Source: JAZNQN01 sp045656005 (lineage in GTDB: Bacteria; Bacillota; Clostridia; UMGS1883; UMGS1540). Taken from it: a DNA stretch of 64,000 nt. Below, piece after piece: positions 34,826 through 41,973 of this stretch. Both the position numbers and the translations under genes were made by a program. The notes below the pieces were generated by a model. That model had not been told where the DNA came from and did no database searches. It saw only the letters and a list, made by a program, of their open reading frames with translations. Position 1 is the stretch's first letter. Each line of letters starts with the position of its first letter. Location of the stretch: the NCBI GenBank assembly GCA_045656005.1, contig JAZOQG010000003.1, positions 4,032 to 68,031 of the forward strand, written 5' to 3'.

Positions 34826-35516
34826 TAAATATGCGGCTTATGCCGCAAAGAGCAGAAAAGAGATAAAAAAGCTTATAACAGGCGGCAAAGTAAGTGTTAA
34901 CGGAAAGATAATAAAAGATGCAGGCTATAACGTAAAGGAAGATGACATTGTATTGGTTGACGGTGTACCTTTTAAATACAGGGAGTTTATTTATCTTCTT
35001 ATGAATAAGCCTGAGGGAGTGGTAAGTGCAACTTATGACCCTAGGCAAAAAACTGTTATTGACTTACTTTCCGAAGAAGACAAACGTTTTGAGCCTTTTC
35101 CTGTCGGAAGGCTTGATATCGACACTACGGGAATGCTTATCCTGACAAATGACGGAAAAATAGCGCATGCACTCCTGTCGCCTTCAAAAAAGGTTCCGAA
35201 AAAATATGTGGCAGAAGTTGATGGTGATATAACTGATACGGACATTAAAGAATTTGAAAAAGGCATTTTACTTGATGACGGATACAAAACACTACCTGCA
35301 GTTTTAAAGCCTTTAAGCGAGAGAGTTGCTGAGGTTACAATTTCAGAAGGAAAATTTCATCAGGTTAAAAGAATGTTTGCTCATTGCAAAAAGCATGTTT
35401 TAAATCTTCGCAGAGTGGAATTTGCATCTCTTAAGATGGATGAGAGTTTAAAAGAGGGCGAGTACAGGCATCTGACAGATGAAGAATTAGCGGTTTTATA
35501 TAACATTATGCAATAG
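34815..35516 (+). CDS. RsuA/RluB-family pseudouridine synthase
   Basis: 233 residues. N-terminal S4 RNA-binding domain (RLDKYAAYAAKSRKEIKKLI), then the catalytic domain with GRLDIDTTGMLILTNDG, whose Asp is the nucleophile, and EGKFHQVKRMFAH. The length and FPVGRLDIDTTGMLIL fit the 16S U516 (RsuA) branch in Gram-positives (YtzG-like), but RluB/E/F types cannot be excluded. Start ATG 34815 lies inside the previous gene's end. Confidence 0.88.
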   Translation: MRLDKYAAYAAKSRKEIKKLITGGKVSVNGKIIKDAGYNVKEDDIVLVDGVPFKYREFIYLLMNKPEGVVSATYDPRQKTVIDLLSEEDKRFEPFPVGRLDIDTTGMLILTNDGKIAHALLSPSKKVPKKYVAEVDGDITDTDIKEFEKGILLDDGYKTLPAVLKPLSERVAEVTISEGKFHQVKRMFAHCKKHVLNLRRVEFASLKMDESLKEGEYRHLTDEELAVLYNIMQ

Positions 35517-35603
35517 TGCTAAAGAAATCCCGATTTTTTTGTGTGTTTCGCGTATTTTCAAAGCTGAAAAAATGTGTTAAACTATAGTATGTGATTAAAA
35601 AGG

Positions 35604-35618
35604 GTGCCTTTGCGGCAC
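35604..35618 (+). promoter_or_regulatory. Leader hairpin of the ABC ATPase gene
   Basis: GTGCC-TTTGC-GGCAC directly ahead of the ribosome binding site AGGAGGA. Upstream, TAAACT and TATAGT near 35577-35588 resemble -10 boxes; no strong -35 box is seen. Confidence 0.4.
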
Positions 35619-35638
35619 AAATTAGGAGGATATTTTAA

Positions 35639-36748
35639 ATGGCAAGCTTAAGCTTAAAAGGAATTTACAAAAGATACTCTGGCGGAGTTACCGCTGTAAG
35701 TGATTTTAACCTTGAAATCGAAGACAAAGAATTTATAATATTCGTTGGTCCTTCCGGTTGTGGTAAATCAACAACACTTCGTATGATTGCAGGTCTTGAA
35801 GAAATTTCGGAAGGTGAACTTTACATCGACGACAAACTCGTAAACGACATGGCTCCAAAGGACAGAGATATTGCGATGGTTTTCCAGAACTACGCTCTCT
35901 ATCCTCACATGACAGTTTTCGAAAACATGGCATTCGGACTTAAACTTCGTAAAACTCCAAAGGATGAAATTAAGAGAAGAGTTGAAGAAGCAGCTAAAAT
36001 TTTGGATATCGACCACCTTCTTGACAGAAAGCCAAAGGCTCTCTCCGGTGGTCAGCGTCAGAGGGTTGCGCTCGGTCGTGCAATCGTTCGTGAACCTAAG
36101 GTATTCCTTATGGACGAACCTTTATCAAACCTCGATGCTAAACTTCGTGTACAGATGAGAACAGAAATCGGTAAGCTTCACAAAAAGCTCCAGACAACAT
36201 TCATCTACGTAACACACGACCAGACAGAGGCTTTGACAATGGCTTCGCGTATCGTTGTTATGAAAGACGGTATCATTCAGCAGGTTGCAGCTCCTCAGGA
36301 ACTTTATGATAATCCTTCAAACGTATTCGTTGCAGGCTTTATCGGTTCACCTCAGATGAACTTCATCGATGCTGACATCGTTGAAGAAGACGGCAAAATC
36401 AACCTTGTATTCGGAACTCAGAAGGTTACACTTCCTGAAGGCAAGGCTGCAAAACTTGACAAGGCTTACATCGGTCAGAAAGTTATACTCGGTATTCGTC
36501 CTGAAGACCTTTATGATGACGAGGCTTATATCGCAGCAGCTCCTGATTGTGTAATTGATGCAGAAGTAACAATTACTGAAATGATGGGTGCTGAAACATA
36601 TCTTTACATGGATGTTGAGGGTAAACAGTGCGTTGCAAGAGTTAACCCAAGAACAACAACAAAAGCAGGCGACAAGATTAAGCTCGCATTTGATGGTAAT
36701 AAAATCCACATCTTTGACAAAGATACTGAATACGCAGTACTTAACTAA
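35639..36748 (+). CDS. ugpC: Sugar ABC transporter ATPase, UgpC/MsmX family
   Basis: 369 residues. Walker A GPSGCGKSTTL, Q-loop MVFQNYALYPH, signature LSGGQRQRVALGRA, Walker B VFLMDEPLSNLD, then the C-terminal OB/TOBE regulatory part with GIRPEDLYDDEA. This type serves many CUT1 sugar importers as a shared ATPase, which fits the lack of an ATPase next to the permeases at 10.9-12.8 kb (inference). Codons are strongly biased (CGT, GGT, CTC, AAC), suggesting high expression. Alone on its transcript, followed by an R2 repeat and a terminator. Confidence 0.93.
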   Translation: MASLSLKGIYKRYSGGVTAVSDFNLEIEDKEFIIFVGPSGCGKSTTLRMIAGLEEISEGELYIDDKLVNDMAPKDRDIAMVFQNYALYPHMTVFENMAFGLKLRKTPKDEIKRRVEEAAKILDIDHLLDRKPKALSGGQRQRVALGRAIVREPKVFLMDEPLSNLDAKLRVQMRTEIGKLHKKLQTTFIYVTHDQTEALTMASRIVVMKDGIIQQVAAPQELYDNPSNVFVAGFIGSPQMNFIDADIVEEDGKINLVFGTQKVTLPEGKAAKLDKAYIGQKVILGIRPEDLYDDEAYIAAAPDCVIDAEVTITEMMGAETYLYMDVEGKQCVARVNPRTTTKAGDKIKLAFDGNKIHIFDKDTEYAVLN

Positions 36749-36762
36749 CATTAAAATCAAGC

Positions 36763-36794
36763 GGAAATGTAAAAAAGTCCAGACCGCAAAAAGC
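36763..36794 (+). repeat. R2 dispersed repeat, copy 4
   Basis: 14 bases after the ATPase stop: GGAAATGTAAAAAAGTCC then AGACCGCAAAAAGC. Differs from copy 2 and copy 5 at only a few positions. Confidence 0.75.
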
Positions 36795-36850
36795 AAAATA
36801 AATTTATTAATTTTATTTGCGCATGATATTATTTATAGTGTATAGTGAAA

Positions 36851-36875
36851 ACATCCGCATCAGCGGATGTTTTTC
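36851..36875. terminator. Bidirectional terminator between ugpC and the phosphatase gene
   Basis: ACATCCGC-ATCA-GCGGATGT (36851-36858 with 36863-36870), flanked by GAAA on the left and TTTTTC on the right, between two convergent genes. Confidence 0.8.
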
Positions 36876-36889
36876 TTTTATATGCTTTT

Positions 36890-36953
36890 TGCTACGAACA
36901 AACTTCAACATCGCAGTATCTATATACAGCTTCGTTTCAGTTTGTCCGTTCTG
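36890..36953 (-). repeat. R1 palindromic element, copy 3
   Basis: Reverse complement identical at all 64 bases to 29179-29242, with shared flanks (GGGAATAGG and AAAATGTT on one side, AAAAAG on the other). The order R2, terminator, R1 after a gene end is also seen at 32.0 kb. Confidence 0.85.
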
Positions 36954-36977
36954 AAACATTTTTCCTATTCCCTTTGT

Positions 36978-37433
36978 TTATATGATACTCTTCATATATT
37001 CCAAAAGTGCAGTACATCCCTTCAGTACATCGTTATAAGTATCATCAAAATTTCCCGTGTACCATGGGTCTGCGATATTTCCGCCATCGGCAAAGTCGAG
37101 AAGGAGGGAAATTTTATCTTCTGCACTTTTTCCCAAAATGGAGTGCATATTTCGAAGGTTTGCGTTGTCCATACCGATAAAAAAGTCGTATTTATCGGCA
37201 TCTGAAGGCATTAATTTTTCAGAATATTTTCCTTTGCAGGAAATTCCGACTTCGGCAAGTTTTCTCGCTGTGCCGCGGTGTACGGGATTTCCTATTTCTT
37301 CATAGCTTGTGGCTGAGGATTTTATCAGGAATTTGTCACCAAGTCCTGCCTTTTCCACCATATCACGAAAAACAAATTCAGCCATAGTAGAACGGCATAT
37401 ATTTCCGTGACACACGAACATTATTTTAATCAT
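36978..37433 (-). CDS. Low-molecular-weight protein-tyrosine phosphatase
   Basis: 151 residues from ATG 37433 (GGGTGA seven bases upstream; the longer frame adds a non-conserved lead). Catalytic P-loop CHGNICRS with Cys8 and Arg14, and the general-acid motif ADPWYTGNFDDTY near residue 120. Cytoplasmic; in Firmicutes it usually acts with a tyrosine kinase on polysaccharide or stress functions, but no partner is adjacent. Confidence 0.92.
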   Translation of the reverse strand: MIKIMFVCHGNICRSTMAEFVFRDMVEKAGLGDKFLIKSSATSYEEIGNPVHRGTARKLAEVGISCKGKYSEKLMPSDADKYDFFIGMDNANLRNMHSILGKSAEDKISLLLDFADGGNIADPWYTGNFDDTYNDVLKGCTALLEYMKSII

Positions 37434-37601
37434 TTTTATCACCCAAATTATTATATCGCAATATAAAGTATTTGTAAATACCATAAAAGAAACAAACCCA
37501 TATTTTTTATATATTTTTTAACATTATTTGGTTTTTTACTTGAAAACTAATTGGGAATATGCTATGATTTACATTGTACTTTTTATTGGGAGTGACAAAA
37601 A

Positions 37602-38516
37602 ATTTGTATTTTAGTACCAAATTATTATAAAAAATTTAAGTGTATTGCAGACAAATGCAATCACAGCTGTTGCATAGGTTGGGAAATTGACATTGACGAG
37701 AAAAGCATGTGCCGATATAAAAGCCTTGATGGAGAAAATGGGAATTGGGTGAGAGATAAAATTTCAAAAGACGAAGTTCCTCATTTTATTCTTTACGAAA
37801 AGGAGAGGTGTCCTTTTTTAAATGACGATGGACTTTGTGACATGATTTTAAGGCTTGGTGAAAATGCTCTTTGCAACATCTGTGCCGACCATCCGAGGTT
37901 TCGTAATTTTTATTCTTCTTTTACGGAAATGGGAATAGGAATTTGCTGCGAAGAGGCGGCAAGAGTGATTTTAAATTCAGATGAGCCTTTTTCGCTGGAA
38001 GTTTTTAAAGGGGACGAAAATATAGAGATTGATGAAGAGGAAGAATATTATTTAAACCTTCGTGAACAGATTTTTGACATTCTCTGCGAGAAAAATATAA
38101 GCATTTTACAGAGATTTGAGTTACTTTCAGAAAAATTCGGCTTTAAATTTTCAGATTTTTCTCTTTATGAGCTTTGCGAAAAATATATTTCTCTTGAAAG
38201 ACTTTGTGGAGATTGGGGAGATATACTTAAAAAAGCAAAAAAACATGTTTTTAATTTTAAAATATTTGAAAAGGAAGAATTTCAAAAGCCGTTTGAAAAT
38301 TTAGCGTGCTACTTTGTTTTCAGACATTTTTGTGATGCAATGTGGGACGGAGAGATAAAGACGAGAGTAAAATTTATTCTTGCTGGCTGTTTTATGATTG
38401 GAGCTTTATGTTCCGCCTTGGGAGAAGATATAGAAGAAATTGCACGCATGTATTCTTCTGAAATTGAGTATTCAGAGGAAAATACTGCGGAGCTTATAGA
38501 TTTTTTGGGGGACTAA
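37602..38516 (+). CDS. FliB-like cysteine-rich protein (lysine-N-methylase family)
   Basis: 304 residues if begun at ATT 37602. The conserved Cys motif lies at the N-terminus (KFKCIADKCNHSCCIGWEID, Cys14, 19, 23, 24) and would be lost with the first ATG at 37707. GGGAGTGA (37588-37595) stands six bases before ATT 37602; the frame is closed by TGA at 37593. More Cys follow (RCPFLNDDGLC, LCNICADHPR, GICCEEAAR), suggesting an Fe-S or metal cluster. FliB methylates flagellin lysines in Salmonella; here no flagellar gene is nearby and many Clostridial relatives have other, unknown roles. The next gene starts 1 base after the stop. Confidence 0.8.
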   Translation: MCILVPNYYKKFKCIADKCNHSCCIGWEIDIDEKSMCRYKSLDGENGNWVRDKISKDEVPHFILYEKERCPFLNDDGLCDMILRLGENALCNICADHPRFRNFYSSFTEMGIGICCEEAARVILNSDEPFSLEVFKGDENIEIDEEEEYYLNLREQIFDILCEKNISILQRFELLSEKFGFKFSDFSLYELCEKYISLERLCGDWGDILKKAKKHVFNFKIFEKEEFQKPFENLACYFVFRHFCDAMWDGEIKTRVKFILAGCFMIGALCSALGEDIEEIARMYSSEIEYSEENTAELIDFLGD

Positions 38517-38517
38517 G

Positions 38518-38688
38518 ATGGAAACAAAATATTACACACTTACAAAAATAGAAGGGGAATATGCTTATCTTACCGACAAGGAAAGCGGAAACGAGGTTTT
38601 TATTGCCCTGGCGCTTTTGCCTGAGGGCGCGGACATAGGAACTAATTTAAAATATGAAATGATGGAATACACAATAGAGGGAGAGTAA
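38518..38688 (+). CDS. Small DUF3006-like protein
   Basis: 56 residues, between the FliB-like and EamA genes with gaps of 1 and 2 bases. YTLTKIEGEYAYLTDKESG then VFIALALLPEGADIGTNL resembles the DUF3006 small beta-barrel pattern (identity of the family is tentative). No membrane segment. Operon position supports a real gene; ribosome binding site GGGGGAC overlaps the preceding stop. Confidence 0.7.
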   Translation: METKYYTLTKIEGEYAYLTDKESGNEVFIALALLPEGADIGTNLKYEMMEYTIEGE

Positions 38689-38690
38689 AA

Positions 38691-39605
38691 ATGAAAAACA
38701 AATTACTTACAAACACATTTATGGTAGGGCTTATAGCTATATTTTGTTGTGCTCTTTGGGGAAGTGCAACGCCGTTTATTAAAATAGGGTATCAGCTCAT
38801 ACTTCCGCAGAAAAATGTGCCGTCAACAATTTTGTTTGCAGGAATAAGATTTATGTTTGCAGGAATTATTACCGTTCTGATTTACAGTATCGGCAGACGT
38901 AAATTTTTATACCCCAAAAAAGAAAATTTTGGAAAGGTACTTCATGTAAGTGCTTTCCAGACCATACTGCAGTACATATTCTTTTATGTTGGACTTTCAA
39001 ACACATCAGGTGTGAAAGGAACAATTTTAAGCGGAACAAGTGCATTTTTTGCACTTATTATTGCAAGTGTTATATTCAAACAGGAAAAACTTACATTCCG
39101 CAAAATATTTGGTTGCATTCTGGGATTTGCAGGTATAATTTTAATAAATCTTGACGGGCTTGAGTTTACTATGAATTTCACAGGTGACTGCTTTGTGTTA
39201 TTTTCTGCTGTGGCACTTGCGTTTTCCTCGGTGCTTATGAAAAAGTATTCAAAGGACGAAGACCCTGTTGTGATAAGCGGGTATCAGTTTATTATCGGCG
39301 GAATAGTAATGATAATTGTGGGTCTCTTATTCGGCGGAGTTATAAAAATTGAAAGCGGGAAAGCTATGGCTGTGCTTACATATCTTTCGTTTTTATCGGC
39401 AGTTGCATATGCGCTTTGGGGAATGCTTTTAAAACACAACAACGTGTCAAAGGTTACAATTTATAATTTTATGACACCTGTATCGGGAGTTATCCTTTCA
39501 AATTTACTCCTTACGGAGCAAAGCGGTGTTTCTGCACTTAATATTCTTTTAACTTTGGTGCTCGTTTGCTCGGGAATAATACTCCTTAATTACAAAAAAG
39601 AGTAA
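38691..39605 (+). CDS. EamA-family (DMT) transporter
   Basis: 304 residues, ten membrane helices in two homologous halves (GSATPFIKIGYQL at the start of the first; the second starts near 155). EamA proteins move amino acids or metabolites across the membrane; substrate not predictable. GGAGAG precedes the ATG. Third gene of a tight three-gene unit with the FliB-like and DUF3006-like proteins. Confidence 0.9.
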   Translation: MKNKLLTNTFMVGLIAIFCCALWGSATPFIKIGYQLILPQKNVPSTILFAGIRFMFAGIITVLIYSIGRRKFLYPKKENFGKVLHVSAFQTILQYIFFYVGLSNTSGVKGTILSGTSAFFALIIASVIFKQEKLTFRKIFGCILGFAGIILINLDGLEFTMNFTGDCFVLFSAVALAFSSVLMKKYSKDEDPVVISGYQFIIGGIVMIIVGLLFGGVIKIESGKAMAVLTYLSFLSAVAYALWGMLLKHNNVSKVTIYNFMTPVSGVILSNLLLTEQSGVSALNILLTLVLVCSGIILLNYKKE

Positions 39606-39612
39606 AAAACTC

Positions 39613-39641
39613 TTGACAAAAAGAGGAAATGCCTTTATAAT
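39613..39641 (+). promoter_or_regulatory. Promoter of the rpsF-ssb-rpsR operon
   Basis: TTGACA (39613-39618), 17-base spacer, TATAAT (39636-39641): a full consensus match. Confidence 0.88.
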
Positions 39642-39655
39642 AGATAAGTATCCTT

Positions 39656-39673
39656 GCTCTGCACGGGCAGAGC
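39656..39673 (+). promoter_or_regulatory. rpsF leader hairpin, candidate S6:S18 autoregulatory site
   Basis: GCTCTGC-ACGG-GCAGAGC (39656-39662 with 39667-39673), just before AAAGGAGGTG. In many bacteria the S6:S18 complex binds a hairpin in its own leader; position fits, but I cannot verify the consensus bases. Confidence 0.5.
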
Positions 39674-39699
39674 CATTAGTCCAAAAGGAGGTGTAAATA

Positions 39700-39987
39700 A
39701 TGAACAAGTACGAAACAATCTTTGTCCTTGACAGTGCCCTTTCCGAAGAAGAAATTACAGCTTTGCAGGAAAAATTTACAAACCTTATCTCCAAGGCGGG
39801 CGAAATTGAGAGCGTAGATGTATGGGGAAAACGCCGTTTGGCTTATCCTATCAACTACAAGACAGAAGGTTACTACGTATTGGTAAACTTCAAAAGTCAG
39901 CCTGATTTCCCGAAGGAGCTTGAGCGTGTTTACGGCATAACAGAAGGCGTTTTGCGCACAATTGTTGTTCGCCGTGATGAAGAGTAA
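39700..39987 (+). CDS. rpsF: 30S ribosomal protein S6
   Basis: 95 residues, standard length. MNKYETIFVLDSAL, VDVWGKRRLAYPINYK and YYVLVNFKSQP are the usual S6 blocks. S6 pairs with S18 on the 30S platform. First gene of the classic rpsF-ssb-rpsR operon. Confidence 0.97.
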   Translation: MNKYETIFVLDSALSEEEITALQEKFTNLISKAGEIESVDVWGKRRLAYPINYKTEGYYVLVNFKSQPDFPKELERVYGITEGVLRTIVVRRDEE

Positions 39988-40004
39988 TGGAGGTTTGAGA
40001 AATT

Positions 40005-40433
40005 ATGCTTAATAAAGCAATCCTTGTTGGAAGACTTACTCGTGATCCCGAGCTTAAGTCAACAACCAACGGCACTTCTGTATTAAACTTCACGGTAGCC
40101 ATTACAAGAAAGTATAAAGACGCAAACGGCGAAAGACAGAGCGATTTTATAAATTGCGTGGCTTTCCGTCAGACTGCTGAATTTATTAACAATTACTTTA
40201 AAAAAGGTAATATGATTTCTATTGATGGCACAATTCAGACCCGTACATGGGATGACAATGAGGGTAAACGTCACTACGTTACCGAGGTTATGGTAAATGA
40301 TGCAGGATTTATCGAAAGCAAAAGAGAAATGGATGCAGGCGGTGCTCCGGCACGTGAGGCTGCAACAGATACTCTGCCTGATATGCCCGCAGAATTTTCT
40401 GCCGATGTAACTGATGACGATTTGCCGTTCTAA
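40005..40433 (+). CDS. ssb: Single-stranded DNA-binding protein
   Basis: 142 residues: OB fold (1-105; MLNKAILVGRLTRDPELK, SDFINCVAFRQTAEF, DGTIQTRTWDD) and a short linker that ends in the conserved acidic tail DDDLPF, which recruits repair and replication proteins. Lies between the two ribosomal genes. GGAGG upstream of the ATG. Confidence 0.97.
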   Translation: MLNKAILVGRLTRDPELKSTTNGTSVLNFTVAITRKYKDANGERQSDFINCVAFRQTAEFINNYFKKGNMISIDGTIQTRTWDDNEGKRHYVTEVMVNDAGFIESKREMDAGGAPAREAATDTLPDMPAEFSADVTDDDLPF

Positions 40434-40458
40434 AATTTTTGAAAGGAGCGAGTCAATC

Positions 40459-40707
40459 ATGGAAAAGGAAAAGAATGAAAGAACTTTCCGCGCAAGAAAG
40501 GCAAAGAAAAAAGTTTGTGCTTTCTGTGCAGATAAAGTTGAACATATCGATTACAAAGATGTTGCACGTCTTCGTCGCTATATTTCAGAAAGAGGAAAGA
40601 TTTTACCTCGTCGTATAACAGGAACATGTGCAAAACATCAGCGTCAGTTGACACTCGAAATCAAAAGAGCTCGTCACATCGCACTTCTTCCTTACTCATC
40701 TGAGTAG
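40459..40707 (+). CDS. rpsR: 30S ribosomal protein S18
   Basis: 82 residues from ATG 40459 with AAAGGAG nine bases upstream; a longer frame overlapping ssb is not needed. CAFCADKVEHIDYKDVARLR and ILPRRITGTCAKHQRQL are S18 blocks; CxxC plus a later Cys and His suggest the zinc-binding form. Confidence 0.96.
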   Translation: MEKEKNERTFRARKAKKKVCAFCADKVEHIDYKDVARLRRYISERGKILPRRITGTCAKHQRQLTLEIKRARHIALLPYSSE

Positions 40708-40733
40708 GATTTAACTAATTCCAATGAAAAGCA

Positions 40734-40761
40734 GGGTGTAAAAAAGAGTTTTTTTACACCC
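40734..40761 (+). terminator. Terminator of the rpsF operon
   Basis: GGGTGTAAAAA paired with TTTTTACACCC, 27 bases after rpsR; the T-run is inside the right arm. Confidence 0.7.
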
Positions 40762-40781
40762 TCTTGTTTATTACGTTTCTT

Positions 40782-40812
40782 GCCCTTTGTGGTCTGGACT
40801 TTTTTACATTCC
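40782..40812 (+). repeat. R2 dispersed repeat, copy 5
   Basis: GCCCTTTGTGGTCTGGAC then TTTTTTACATTCC. Same orientation as copies 2 and 3 on the plus strand, but here no minus-strand gene ends beside it; tRNA-Arg follows 11 bases later. Confidence 0.7.
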
Positions 40813-40823
40813 ATTATGAGTTT

Positions 40824-40898
40824 GTCTCGGTGGTCTAATGGATAAGATAGGGGATTCCGGTTCCTCTGATACGGGTTCGATTCCTGTCCGGGACGCCA
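40824..40898 (+). tRNA. tRNA-Arg (anticodon CCG)
   Basis: Complete cloverleaf: acceptor GTCTCGG/CCGGGAC (one G-U), D arm GTCT/AGAT, anticodon stem GGGGA/TCCTC with loop TTCCGGT (anticodon CCG, reads CGG), T arm ACGGG/CCTGT with TTCGATT, discriminator G and encoded CCA. Confidence 0.95.
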
Positions 40899-40937
40899 GA
40901 AAATAGCGTAGATTCCATCAAAATCTACGCTATTTTC
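40899..40937 (+). terminator. Terminator after tRNA-Arg
   Basis: Sixteen-bp stem GAAAATAGCGTAGATT/AATCTACGCTATTTTC directly after the CCA end. Confidence 0.85.
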
Positions 40938-41011
40938 AACGAAGTTGATATTTCACTAAAAATAATTTAAATCCATAAAAAAGCACCAAACATACTTTTG
41001 TATATCTGGTG

Positions 41012-41212
41012 TCATTCTTTTTCAAATTTAATAATATCTTCAACGTTACAATCTAAAACATAGCAAAGAGCATCCAAGGTTTTGGTGCTGATTGCTTCAC
41101 CTTTTTTAATTCTGTGAATTGTATTGGCAGAAAAACCTTGTTTAAATATCAGGTAATATTCAGTTAATCCTTTTTTAAATAGTGTGTTGTAGAAAGGTTT
41201 ATAACTAATCAT
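41012..41212 (-). CDS. Small XRE-family (Cro/C1) regulator
   Basis: 66 residues from ATG 41212 (MISYKPFYNTL); a start at 41218 adds two residues. The whole protein is one helix-turn-helix: TEYYLIFKQGFSANTIHRIK followed by GEAISTKTLDALCYVLDC, ending EDIIKFEKE. It is divergently placed with the GGDEF gene, and the shared gap contains three overlapping palindromes, so it probably represses one or both genes. Confidence 0.82.
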   Translation of the reverse strand: MISYKPFYNTLFKKGLTEYYLIFKQGFSANTIHRIKKGEAISTKTLDALCYVLDCNVEDIIKFEKE

Positions 41213-41236
41213 TTCCATCACCAACATAATTTTATC

Positions 41237-41277
41237 ATACTTAAAGTATTGACAATACTCAAAATATTGAGTATAAT
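41237..41277 (+). promoter_or_regulatory. Promoter with overlapping operators for the GGDEF gene
   Basis: TTGACA (41249-41254), 17-base spacer, TATAAT (41272-41277). Three palindromes cover it: ATACTT-A-AAGTAT (41237-41249), AGTATTG-A-CAATACT (41245-41259) and ACTCAA-AATA-TTGAGT (41257-41272). Confidence 0.8.
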
Positions 41278-41346
41278 TATTGTGCGGAATTGGTATAAAT
41301 AATACCTGTAATTTACATAACAACGTTCAGAATAAGCGGGGAAAAA

Positions 41347-41919
41347 ATGAGAACATTATTAGTATTGACAACAATTATAACAATATTATTTGTAGTTATT
41401 ATATTAAAACTTTTGTTAAAAATTCGTATTCTTACTGAAAAAAATAAATATGTTGATGAAGCAAATATGTGGCACAAACTTGCGGTCACAGATGATTTAA
41501 CGGGAGTTTATAATAGGAATGCATACAATTTGTATATTGATAAAAATATGAAAAACATTCAAAAAAAATCAAGAGGGATTATTCTTTTTGATATTGATGA
41601 TTTTAAAATGATTAATGATACAAAAGGGCACTTGGCGGGAGATGAAGTGCTGAAGAATGTTGCAAAAAATCTTTTAAAGGTTTTTCCTGAACCCGAACAT
41701 AGAGTCTTTCGGATAGGGGGAGATGAATTTTCAGTTTTAACTGAAGGTATTTCTGAAAATGAAATTATAAGACGTTTAATTCGCTTAAAAAAGTATCTTG
41801 CTATTGATGGTAATATAGGCTTATCAAAAGGCTATTCAATTATTAAAAATACTCCTGAAGAAGCGTTTGAGTTTGCAGATGAGATGCTTTATGCAGATAA
41901 GCTATCTAAAAAACCTTGA
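41347..41919 (+). CDS. Small membrane-anchored diguanylate cyclase
   Basis: 190 residues. One N-terminal membrane helix (about 4-25), a short linker and a GGDEF domain (about 45-188) with DDLTGVYNR, FDIDDFKMIND and the intact active site GGDEF at 124-128. No RxxD inhibitory site is seen before the motif. It should make cyclic di-GMP from two GTP. No sensor domain is present, so control may be transcriptional through the adjacent regulator. The first -35 bases of the glnA promoter overlap its stop codon. Confidence 0.88.
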   Translation: MRTLLVLTTIITILFVVIILKLLLKIRILTEKNKYVDEANMWHKLAVTDDLTGVYNRNAYNLYIDKNMKNIQKKSRGIILFDIDDFKMINDTKGHLAGDEVLKNVAKNLLKVFPEPEHRVFRIGGDEFSVLTEGISENEIIRRLIRLKKYLAIDGNIGLSKGYSIIKNTPEEAFEFADEMLYADKLSKKP

Positions 41920-41944
41920 CAAAACCTTCAAAAACTTTTATAAT
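41916..41944 (+). promoter_or_regulatory. Promoter of glnA
   Basis: TTGACA (41916-41921) overlapping the preceding stop codon, 17-base spacer, TATAAT (41939-41944); start codon 30 bases on. Confidence 0.85.
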
Positions 41945-41973
41945 TTAACTATGATTTTTATTGGAGGTAGAAT

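Noticed and set aside
41347..41919. Truncated GGDEF gene
   Set aside because: It is short, but all GGDEF motifs from DDLTG to the C-terminal part are present with a membrane anchor; the protein looks complete.
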